Positions 44,484-51,548 of a stretch of DNA of 64,000 bases are shown here, one piece after another; within the stretch, counting starts at the first letter, position 1, and the number at the start of each line of letters is the position of its first letter. The position numbers and the translations under genes are program-made. The stretch is from Micromonospora peucetia (GTDB taxonomy: Bacteria; Actinomycetota; Actinomycetes; Mycobacteriales; Micromonosporaceae), in contig NZ_FMIC01000002.1 of the NCBI RefSeq assembly GCF_900091625.1, forward strand, positions 6,448,001 through 6,512,000, read 5' to 3'. The notes under the pieces were generated by a model. That model made no database searches, was not told the DNA's origin, and saw only the letters and a program-made list of their open reading frames with translations.

Positions 44484-45464
44484 TCATGCGGACTCCCGGA
44501 CGATGAGTTCGGCCTGGAGGGTCAGGACGACGTCCGAGCCGTCGCCGAATCCGGCATCGGCGAGTGCCAGGCGGGCCGCCTGGCCGCCCAGTTCGGCAGA
44601 CGGCTGTCGCAGGGTGGTCAGGCTCGGGTTCACGTGCTGCGCGACGTCGAGGTCGTCGAACCCCAGCACAGCCACGTCGTCTGGCACCCGCAGTCCGGCC
44701 TCGCGCGCGGCGGTCAGCAGGCCGACGGCGCAGAGGTCGTTGGCGGCGAGGACCGCAGTCGGTGGCTCGCCCCCGACGAAGAGCTGGGCCGCGGCCTGCC
44801 GGCCGCCGGCGATGGTGAAGTCACCCTCCACCACCTGGGCGGGCAGACCGGCTTCGTCCATGACAGTCTGGTAGCCGGCGACCCGCTCGCGGGCGGAGGA
44901 GGCCGACATCGGACCGCTGACGCAGACGACGCGACGGTGGCCACGCGTGAGGAGGTGCTGCGTGCCGGCCGCCGCGGCCTGCACGTGGTCCACCCGGACG
45001 CAGCGAAGGTCGGTTTCCGGCAGAGAGCGGTCAATGAGCACCACGGCGGTGTGCCGAGCGATCGACAGCACCTGCGCTGCCACGGTGTCGGCGCTCGGGG
45101 TGAACAAGATGCACGGCGTGTCGAGATCGCTCATGGCTTGGAGGTATGCGACCTCTGCCTCGACGTCACCTCCGGTGCTGCAGACGACGATGTGCAGCCC
45201 CGCGGCGCGGGCGATCTCCTCCGCGCCGCGGGCGACCCGCGCGAAGAACGGGTTGCTTATGTCCGGCACTACGAGCGGCACGAGGGGCGACGCGCCTCCG
45301 CTCAGGGCCTGGGCGATGCGGCTCGGACGGTAGTCGAGACGGGCGGCCGCCTCCAGCACCCGGGTACGGGTCTCGCCCCGGAACGCCTTCGGATCACGAA
45401 GGATGCGCGACACCGTGGAGCGGTGCACACCCGCCGCCCTCGCGACATCGGCGATGGTCGCCAT
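44484..45464 (-). CDS. LacI-family transcriptional regulator
   Basis: The 326-residue protein opens MATIADVARAAGVHRSTVSR, the LacI helix-turn-helix, with the hinge helix RIAQALSGG. A periplasmic-binding-protein-like sensor core (about 60-326) follows. GGAGG lies about 10 bp before the ATG. It is the first gene of the 13-gene operon and two perfect palindromes cover its promoter, so it most likely represses itself and the operon until a pathway sugar or nucleoside binds. Confidence 0.93.
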   Translation of the reverse strand: MATIADVARAAGVHRSTVSRILRDPKAFRGETRTRVLEAAARLDYRPSRIAQALSGGASPLVPLVVPDISNPFFARVARGAEEIARAAGLHIVVCSTGGDVEAEVAYLQAMSDLDTPCILFTPSADTVAAQVLSIARHTAVVLIDRSLPETDLRCVRVDHVQAAAAGTQHLLTRGHRRVVCVSGPMSASSARERVAGYQTVMDEAGLPAQVVEGDFTIAGGRQAAAQLFVGGEPPTAVLAANDLCAVGLLTAAREAGLRVPDDVAVLGFDDLDVAQHVNPSLTTLRQPSAELGGQAARLALADAGFGDGSDVVLTLQAELIVRESA

Positions 45465-45483
45465 CTCCCCTGCACCTCCTCGT

Positions 45484-45507
45484 GCAACCGGTTGCGCAAC
45501 CGGTTGC
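45484..45507. promoter_or_regulatory. Tandem LacI-type operator
   Basis: GCAACCGGTTGC occurs twice without a gap (45484-45495, 45496-45507). Each is a perfect 12-bp palindrome with the central CG typical of LacI-family sites. The pair lies 20 bp before the repressor start and at the expected transcription start. Confidence 0.88.
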
Positions 45508-45512
45508 GAGGA

Positions 45513-45543
45513 ACCATACGCCTTAAGACGCGATGGCTGTCAA
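45513..45543 (-). promoter_or_regulatory. Candidate promoter of the LacI operon
   Basis: On the minus strand TTGACA (45543-45538) is a consensus -35 box, followed after 19 bp by TATGGT (45518-45513) as a -10. Transcription would start about 6-8 bp further, inside the tandem operator. Confidence 0.55.
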
Positions 45544-45753
45544 GACACGAAACGAAGAATCCTCGGAGGCCGGCGGGGGCGCCGGCAACGCCTCCACCAG
45601 GCGTGTTACCGGCGGGTCGACCCGACGGCCGAGGCTAGGCCATCTAAGATCATGGATAGATGCGCCACTGCCGGCGAATGCGAACCCCTGCGGAGTGGTT
45701 ATTCCGATCCCGACAACAAGCACAGCCAAGCTGGCTACAATACTGCGACGCAA
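45523..45753 (-). CDS. Small secreted protein of unknown function
   Basis: AAGGAGG lies 5 bp before a TTG at 45753, which opens a 76-codon frame. The N-terminus RRSIVASLAVLVVGIGITTP followed by QGFAFAGS is a clear signal peptide with cleavage after AFA. The mature part is only about 50 residues with no cysteines and no recognised motif, so it could be a peptide or a gene truncated by rearrangement. An ATG at 45771 would extend it by six residues. Its 3' end overlaps the divergent region carrying the -35 box of the LacI operon. Confidence 0.5.
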   Translation of the reverse strand: MRRSIVASLAVLVVGIGITTPQGFAFAGSGASIHDLRWPSLGRRVDPPVTRLVEALPAPPPASEDSSFRVLTAIAS

Positions 45754-46401
45754 ATGATCCTCCTTGCTCATGAGGTGGGTGGAACGTGGGACGTCAGCTT
45801 TCGAGCAATCGCCCAAATGTGACGGAACATCGGGAAACGATCTGGCCCAGAGAATTTCCAACGAGACCGAGACTTGTCAGAACGCCAATAAGTCTTTTGC
45901 ATAACGGTCTGCTGCCCCGCCCCACGGGCAGCGTCCGTTGAACTTGCCGGCAACCGGTCGGCGATGCCGCGGAGAGTTCATGCGGACCAGGCGTCCCCAT
46001 CCGATGGCGACGGCGCGCGATGGACGCATGGGCTGCCGGGCCGCCCACCTCGAGAGGCTGCCATTCCGGGCACCATCTGCCAGGTTCCTAGCGCTGGGCA
46101 CCCTGCCACCACGGCCCACTCCAGCCCGCTTCACACCAGTGGGTGCGGCGGCTCACCGGTAAGCGACGCCGGCGCGGCGGCCCGATGGTGGATAGGTAAC
46201 GGCAGCGACGTCGCTTCGCCGGCCACTGGTCGCACGCCGTCTGGGCGAAGGTCCTGGGCGGCCACCGCCACGCCGCCCGCAGATTGCCCGACACCGCTCC
46301 CGGCATCGCCCACCCGCACAACCTCGCCTCTGGCCCGTTGACCACCACCCGGCCGCAGGTGACGCTTTACCCGATTGCGAGGCGTCTTTAAAGTGCCGGT
46401 T
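45754..46401. other. Gene-free stretch
   Basis: I see no gene with a start, ribosome site and consistent codon use. Part (45800-45930) is less GC-rich than the surroundings. A plus-strand run around 46220-46380 (HAVWAKVLGGHRHAAR) may be a worn coding remnant but is not assignable. Confidence 0.4.
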
Positions 46402-46821
46402 ATGGCTTCTCATGCTGGTAGCAGCCTGTTCTCGGGGCTTGGTCGTCTGGTGGTCCTTGTTGACGACCCCGATGCAGCCCTGGCCTTCTACCAGGGCGTT
46501 CTCGGCTTCCGTGTCCTGCACGACCAGACGGCAGACGGATACCGCTATTTGCACGTCGGAGTGCCTGGCCAGGAGACAGTCGGCCTCTGGCTCATGACCG
46601 CCACCAGCGACCGCGAACGCGAACTGATCGGCCGACAGCGCGGCGGCCAGCCTCTCCTCGTCCTGTACACCGAAGACCTGGACGCGGTTCGCGAGCACCT
46701 GTGCAGGCACGGGGTGCGGGTGTGGAATGAACGGGAGGACGCCGACAGCCGGTCGCTGCACCTGGCCGACCTGTACGGGAACGTGATCATCGTGGCGCAG
46801 CTGCCCGAGTCAGCGATGTGA
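46402..46821 (+). CDS. VOC (glyoxalase/bleomycin-resistance fold) family protein
   Basis: The 139-residue protein has one vicinal-oxygen-chelate repeat pair: LGRLVVLVDDPDAALAFYQG, LGFRVLHDQ and YLHVGVPGQETVGLWLM, then LVLYTEDLDAVREHL and HLADLYGNVIIVAQL. Dimeric VOC proteins bind a metal or a small drug. His in YRYLHVG and Glu in the QET strand are possible ligands. ATG 46402 is used; the ribosome site is weak. It converges on the MFS gene with a strong stem-loop between them. Confidence 0.85.
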   Translation: MASHAGSSLFSGLGRLVVLVDDPDAALAFYQGVLGFRVLHDQTADGYRYLHVGVPGQETVGLWLMTATSDRERELIGRQRGGQPLLVLYTEDLDAVREHLCRHGVRVWNEREDADSRSLHLADLYGNVIIVAQLPESAM

Positions 46822-46945
46822 TGCCGACGGTCACAGCCGTTCGTTGATGACGGCGAAGTGCTTGTTCTCGCCTACAGCGACCGGATCACCATCTGACAAC
46901 CTCGATCACACCACACGCCCAGGCATGGAAATCAACGCGCTCCCG

Positions 46946-46986
46946 CCTGTGGGGCGGTCGGCCATGGCGGCCGACCGCCCCACAGG
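46946..46986. terminator. Bidirectional terminator, perfect 18-bp stem
   Basis: CCTGTGGGGCGGTCGGCC (46946-46963) and its exact complement (46969-46986) enclose a 5-nt loop. It sits between the convergent VOC and MFS genes and should stop transcription from both. Confidence 0.88.
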
Positions 46987-47002
46987 GGCATCAGATGATG
47001 GA

Positions 47003-48445
47003 TCACCGTGCTGATGCCCTGTCGGTCGATTCGGGCGTTTCGGCGGCGACAGTTTCCGGGCGCGGCGCGGCGGTGCGCAGCGTGATCCCGGTGATAACAG
47101 CCCCGGCGGCGGCCACGACGCTGGCGCCGATGAAGACAGCTGAATAGCCGTCGGTCAGAGCCGGCACGTCACCGAGCTGGCCGGCGCCGTAGGAGGCGGC
47201 GACGGCGGTCATAGCGGCGAGCCCGAGGGCCGAGCCGACCTGGTAGCTGGTGTTGACGATGCCGGAGGCCAGCCCGCCCTCCTCGGGACGTGCGCTGGAG
47301 ATCGCCGTGCCGAGGGACGGGATGAAGGCGAGTGACATGCCCAGCGCCGCGACGAGCGAGGCGGGCAGGACGTCCGCGACGAAGGTGCCGTCGGGACGGA
47401 TCAGAGCGAGCCACCCGAGGCCGGCAGCGAGAACCGCGAGGCCGGTCACGACCATGGGCTTGGGGCCGAACCGGTTGATGGCCTTCGGCGCGAGGGCGAT
47501 CATCCCGACCATGATGAGGACCGTCATCGGCAGCAGCGCGGCACCACTGGGGAAGGCGCTGTAGCCGAGGACCTGCTGCAGGTACAGGTTCAGGTAGAAC
47601 CACATCGGAATCCACGCGGCGCCGAGCAGCAGCTGGGCCACGTTCGCGGCGGCGAGGTTCGGGGTACGGAAGATGGACAACCGCATCAGCGGCTCGCGGC
47701 GGGCCGCCTGGATGACGACGAACGCCACCAGCGCTGCCACGGCACCGGCCAGCGCCAGCCAGGTCTGGGAGGATGTCCAGCCGACTTCAGGTGCGCGGAC
47801 GATGGCAAACACGGCGGCGCCGAGACCGACGGTGACGGTCAGTGCGCCCGCGACGTCGAGGGATCCACGTCGGGCGCCGCCCGACGGCATCAGCACCGGG
47901 GTCGCGAGGACGGCGAGCAGGGCGATGGGGATGTTGATGTAGAAGACCCAGGGCCAGCTGACGTACTCCGTGATGACCCCGCCGAGGAAGACGCCGGCGG
48001 TGCCACCGGCGGGCGCGGCAGCTCCGTACAGAGCCAGGGCCCGAGTGAGTTCCCGGGGCTCGGCACCGAAGAGCGTCATCAGCAAAGTCAGCGCCGAGGG
48101 CGCGATCAGGGCGGCGCCAGCGCCCTGGACAGCACGGGCGGCCAACTCGACGGCGACGCCGTCGGCCAGGCCCGCCGCGGCGGAGCCGACCAGGAGGATC
48201 AGCCAGCCGGCGGTGAACATCCGACGGGCGCCGAACAGGTCGGACAGCCGGCCGCCGAGCAGCAGCAGGCCGCCGAAGGCGACCACGTAGGCGTTGAACA
48301 CCCAGGACAGGTTCTCCGGCGAGAAGCCGAGATCCGCCTGCATCCGAGGTAGGGCGACGCCGATGATCGACGTGTCCATGATGACGATGAACTGGGCGAG
48401 CGCGATGAGGCCGAGGGCCCACCAGCGCTTGTTTCCGTTAGACAT
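47003..48445 (-). CDS. MFS efflux transporter, DHA2 (14-helix) family
   Basis: The 480-residue protein has about 14 hydrophobic helices and the DHA2 motifs: ALAQFIVIMDTSIIGVALPR in helix 1, GGRLSDLFGARR (motif A) and GGTAGVFLGGVITEYVSWPW with FYINIP (motif C region). It is a proton-driven drug or small-molecule exporter. I start at ATG 48445 (GGAG 11 bp upstream). Two of three CsoR-like palindromes lie immediately upstream (48461-48476, 48497-48511), one adjoining the ribosome site, suggesting metal-responsive control, which is unusual for this family. Confidence 0.93.
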   Translation of the reverse strand: MSNGNKRWWALGLIALAQFIVIMDTSIIGVALPRMQADLGFSPENLSWVFNAYVVAFGGLLLLGGRLSDLFGARRMFTAGWLILLVGSAAAGLADGVAVELAARAVQGAGAALIAPSALTLLMTLFGAEPRELTRALALYGAAAPAGGTAGVFLGGVITEYVSWPWVFYINIPIALLAVLATPVLMPSGGARRGSLDVAGALTVTVGLGAAVFAIVRAPEVGWTSSQTWLALAGAVAALVAFVVIQAARREPLMRLSIFRTPNLAAANVAQLLLGAAWIPMWFYLNLYLQQVLGYSAFPSGAALLPMTVLIMVGMIALAPKAINRFGPKPMVVTGLAVLAAGLGWLALIRPDGTFVADVLPASLVAALGMSLAFIPSLGTAISSARPEEGGLASGIVNTSYQVGSALGLAAMTAVAASYGAGQLGDVPALTDGYSAVFIGASVVAAAGAVITGITLRTAAPRPETVAAETPESTDRASAR

Positions 48446-48460
48446 CTCAACCACTCCTTT

Positions 48461-48476
48461 ATGCCCCGGGGGGTAT
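48461..48476. promoter_or_regulatory. CsoR-like operator, site A
   Basis: ATGCCCCGGGGGGTAT resembles the actinobacterial CsoR/RicR-type palindrome (ATACCCC..GGGGTAT) with one mismatch. It lies 16 bp before the MFS start codon. Confidence 0.5.
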
Positions 48477-48496
48477 GGAACAGGGCGATGAATGTT

Positions 48497-48511
48497 TACC
48501 CCCCAGGGGTA
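48497..48511. promoter_or_regulatory. CsoR-like operator, site B
   Basis: TACCCCCCAGGGGTA is a near-perfect palindrome identical to site C. It lies in the MFS promoter region, 52 bp before its ATG. Confidence 0.6.
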
Positions 48512-48569
48512 TGGCGCGTCAAGGTGACGAGCGTCAGCCACCCGCGGACAGCCCACCGCTTGCTACCCA

Positions 48570-48584
48570 TACCCCCCAGGGGTA
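48570..48584. promoter_or_regulatory. CsoR-like operator, site C
   Basis: This is a second exact copy of TACCCCCCAGGGGTA, about 270 bp upstream of the metallochaperone gene. The intervening 48585-48856 has no convincing gene on either strand and would form a long leader if transcription begins here. Confidence 0.6.
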
Positions 48585-48856
48585 AGGTTCTGGCCTAGAT
48601 GCAACACAGATCGGCGACCCACGCACGGCATCGCAGGGACGGTGATCACCAGCGACAGCGAGGCCGGACCAGAGGTGACGGCTCCGGCACATCGGATGGT
48701 CGACGCGGCCCAGACCATCGATGGCGCATCGGTCACAGGTTCTGCGCACGGCCTGGGCAGCAGCCCAACGCCGGGGGCGCCGGGGGTCACTCGCGGTCGA
48801 CGGGCTCGTCCGCTCCCGATCAGCGTTGCCCACCACGGAAGTAAGGGAGATCAGAC

Positions 48857-49138
48857 ATGTGCACCAGCGAAAGTACGTGCGGCTGCGCCACCGGCGTTGA
48901 CACGGTCGGCTCGACCGCCACCGCCCCGGACGGCATCCGCACCACCTACGCGGTGTCCGGGATGACCTGCGGCGGCTGCGCCAAGTCCGTGAGCAGTCAC
49001 GTCAGCGCGTTGGCCGGCGTCACCGGCGTCGAGGTCGACGTGACCCGCGGCGTGGTCACCGTGATCAGCGACGCCGCTCCGGAGACCGCCGACGTCCGCA
49101 GCGCGGTCGAGCAGGCCGGCTACCAACTGGTCAGTTGA
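48857..49138 (+). CDS. copZ: Heavy-metal-associated (CopZ-like) metallochaperone
   Basis: The 93-residue protein has one HMA domain (about 28-93) with the Cu(I)-binding motif GMTCGGCAKSV and the usual ferredoxin-like beta-alpha-beta pattern (VTGVEVDVTRGVVTVISD; VRSAVEQAGYQL). An extra N-terminus with three Cys (MCTSESTCGCATG) may also bind metal. GGGAG lies 7 bp before the ATG. It likely shuttles copper to a P-type ATPase that is not in this window. The CsoR-like sites upstream fit copper induction. Confidence 0.88.
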   Translation: MCTSESTCGCATGVDTVGSTATAPDGIRTTYAVSGMTCGGCAKSVSSHVSALAGVTGVEVDVTRGVVTVISDAAPETADVRSAVEQAGYQLVS

Positions 49139-49144
49139 CCACCC

Positions 49145-49189
49145 GGGTCGGCCGAGTCCAGCCCAGTCGCGGGCGGACTCGGCCGACCC
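49145..49189. terminator. Terminator after copZ, perfect 15-bp stem
   Basis: GGGTCGGCCGAGTCC (49145-49159) pairs exactly with GGACTCGGCCGACCC (49175-49189), 6 bp after the copZ stop. It can also serve the operon converging from the right, which ends at 49438. The remainder of the 299-bp gap shows nothing else. Confidence 0.88.
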
Positions 49190-49437
49190 CACCGCCGCTT
49201 CCACCAGCACCTACGCTGCCTGCGGACCCGACGCCCCGACCACCGCCATGGCGGGAAGTCCATGTCAAGGCGCCGTTGGCCTCCCTGGCTGAACCCGGGT
49301 GAGCATCGGCGACCACGGCCCTCCACCCCACGGATTCGTGCCCTGGCGGCACCAGGCTCGGGAATGCCCTTACCGCCGTCCAGTCGCAAGCGGTGGATGC
49401 GAGCACGAGACGGCGGCCTCACCGCCCTCAGGGCAGG

Positions 49438-50631
49438 TCACCGGACGGTGACGATGGCTGACTCGGCTTCGCCGACGCCGCCGCAGATGGCGACCAGGCC
49501 CCTCCCCCCGCCCCGCCGGCGCAGCTCGTTGATCATCGTCATCACCAGCCGGCCGCCCGTCGCGCCCGTGGGGTGACCGACCGCGACAGCCCCGCCGTTG
49601 ACGTTCGTCCGCTCACGCAGCCGCAGCGCCTTCTCCCGGTCCCCGTCCGCCAGAACGAGTGTCGTGACCAGGGGCACCGCCGCGAACGCCTCGTTGACTT
49701 CGATCAGGTCGATGTCCGCCAGGGTCAGGCCGGCCCGGGCCAGTGCCCGCTGGGCCGCCCGCGCGGGCATCGACGCCAGGCGTTGCGGATCGCCGGACAC
49801 CTGGGTACACGCGCTGATGGTGGCCAGGCCGGTGGTACCGCGCCGGGTCGCCTCCGCCGTACTGGCCAGCACCAGGGCCACCGCGCCGGTACCCATGTTG
49901 GGCGCGTTGCCCGCCGTCACCGTTGCGCTGCCGTAGACAGTCCGCAGCGCGGCCAGTTGCTCTGCTGTGGTGTCGGGCCGCGGTACCTCGTCGGCGGCCA
50001 GCCGTACGGGGCGGCCGGTCCGGTCCGGCACGTCCACCGGCACGATCTCATCGTCGAAGCAGCCACGGGCCAGGGCGTCCGCGTACCGTTGCTGGCTGCG
50101 CAGCGCCCAGTCGTCCTGTTCGGCGCGGTCCACCCCGTGCTCGGTGGCTTCGACGCCAGCCTGCACGGCCCGGGGTACCCCCGTGTGCGGGCAGGAGACG
50201 ACGAGTTGGTCGGTGAGCACGATGTCGCCGATCCGGTTGCCGAAGCGGGCCTCATGCACGAAGTACGGCACCCGGCTCAGGTTCTCCACGGCGCCGGCGA
50301 CGCTCAGCGCGGTGTCGTTCAGCCGCAGTCCCCGGCTGGCCAGCGTGATCGCCGCAAGCGACGAGCAGCAGGCCCGGTCGACGGTGAACGCCACCTTCTC
50401 CTCGGGGATGCCGGCCCGCAGCAGCACCTGCCGGGCCACCGAGCGCTCGGAGCCGGGGAAGTTCACCCCGAACGCCAGCTCGTCGACGTCCGCGCCGGTC
50501 AGCCCGGCGCGGTCCAGCACGGCGCCCACCGGGATCGCGCCGAGGTCGGGCAGGGGCAGGTCACGAAGGGCGCCGCCGAAGCGGCCGAACGGGGTACGGC
50601 CCGTGGCGAGGACGACGACATCGTCGGTCAT
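49438..50631 (-). CDS. Thiolase (acetyl-CoA acyltransferase)
   Basis: The 397-residue thiolase has the nucleophilic Cys in DRACCSSLAAI (near 87), NEAFA, the catalytic His in GHPTGATGGR and a final CGGVGEAES that carries the second catalytic Cys. It should cleave a 3-oxoacyl-CoA with CoA. ATG 50631 overlaps the preceding gene by 4 bp; a longer open frame upstream lies entirely within that gene. It is the last gene of the right-hand catabolic operon. Confidence 0.93.
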   Translation of the reverse strand: MTDDVVVLATGRTPFGRFGGALRDLPLPDLGAIPVGAVLDRAGLTGADVDELAFGVNFPGSERSVARQVLLRAGIPEEKVAFTVDRACCSSLAAITLASRGLRLNDTALSVAGAVENLSRVPYFVHEARFGNRIGDIVLTDQLVVSCPHTGVPRAVQAGVEATEHGVDRAEQDDWALRSQQRYADALARGCFDDEIVPVDVPDRTGRPVRLAADEVPRPDTTAEQLAALRTVYGSATVTAGNAPNMGTGAVALVLASTAEATRRGTTGLATISACTQVSGDPQRLASMPARAAQRALARAGLTLADIDLIEVNEAFAAVPLVTTLVLADGDREKALRLRERTNVNGGAVAVGHPTGATGGRLVMTMINELRRRGGGRGLVAICGGVGEAESAIVTVR

Positions 50632-51548
50632 GGGGACTTCCTCTCGAAAACGTCGGCGGTCCACGCCGCCCGGCGGTACGGAGCCAACGCCTGGGTGCGC
50701 AGCTGTGCGATGCGCCGCCCGTACCAGGCCACGCCGCTCTCTTCGGTGAACGCCATCGCGCCGTACGCCTGGAAGGTGTGGTACGTGGTGGTACGGGCCG
50801 CACGGGCGGCGGAAAGGACGGCGGCGCGGGCGGCCCACGCGGCGTCCGCACTGCCGTCCGCCAGGCGGGACGCGGCCCGGCTGGTCAGGGCCCGCGCGGC
50901 GGCCAGTCCGATGTCGGCCTCGGCGAGCGGGAAGGCCACGCCCTGGAAGTCGCCCAGCGGCCGGCGGAACTGGTGGCGGCTGGCCACGTACTCGGCGGCG
51001 TCCCGAACCAGCCGGGCACCGGCTCCGACAAGTTGCGCGGCGAGCGCCAGGTCGCCCAGGGCGAGCGCGCCGCACTCGTCGGGGACGCGCCGGCGGGGTG
51101 CCAGCGGCACCTCGGCCCATAGCTCACCGGTGAGCATCGGTACCGGCACCGCCTCACCGGCCGGCTCACACTCCCAGAGGCCGTCGTCGGTGAGCGCGAA
51201 GAACACGGTGGCGCGGTGTCCCCAGGGCAGCGGGCCGCCGGTACCCACGGTGGCGATGCCGTTCGCCGGCGGTTCGGCGGCGGCGCGGGTCGCCAGGACG
51301 GTTTCCCAGAGCGGGCCGGGGCAGCCGAGGCCGCCCAACTCCTCCATGACAGCGGCGATCTCGCCGGCCACCTCGGTGCCCTCGGCTGCGAGGCCAAGGA
51401 ACCCGATGTCGGCGAGGTCCTGCCAGGTCTGCTCGGGAAACCCGTCGCCGGGCAGGTGGCGCCAACCCTCCTCATGGCGCCGGCACAGCGTGCGTACCGC
51501 CTCCGCGAACTCGCGCGGCTGCTGGCCGTAGTCCACCTCAAGCGTCAC
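50628..51548 (-). CDS. Short acyl-CoA dehydrogenase-family protein
   Basis: This 306-residue protein is shorter than usual (about 380). The C-terminal helical domain is recognisable (RDAAEYVASRHQFRRPLGDF; FQGVAFPLAEADIGLAAARA), but the middle beta domain is abbreviated and the EGT motif that normally carries the catalytic Glu is absent (YGAMAFTEESGVAW instead). It resembles the non-catalytic partner in alpha2beta2 dehydrogenases of steroid catabolism (FadE pairs). I chose GTG 51548 because GGGAGG lies 6 bp upstream; it overlaps the ligase end by 11 bp. Confidence 0.82.
   Translation of the reverse strand: MTLEVDYGQQPREFAEAVRTLCRRHEEGWRHLPGDGFPEQTWQDLADIGFLGLAAEGTEVAGEIAAVMEELGGLGCPGPLWETVLATRAAAEPPANGIATVGTGGPLPWGHRATVFFALTDDGLWECEPAGEAVPVPMLTGELWAEVPLAPRRRVPDECGALALGDLALAAQLVGAGARLVRDAAEYVASRHQFRRPLGDFQGVAFPLAEADIGLAAARALTSRAASRLADGSADAAWAARAAVLSAARAARTTTYHTFQAYGAMAFTEESGVAWYGRRIAQLRTQALAPYRRAAWTADVFERKSP

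Noticed and set aside
48563..48790. 75-residue minus-strand frame in the copZ leader
   Set aside because: No ribosome site, it overlaps the operator site C, and the translation has no recognisable features.
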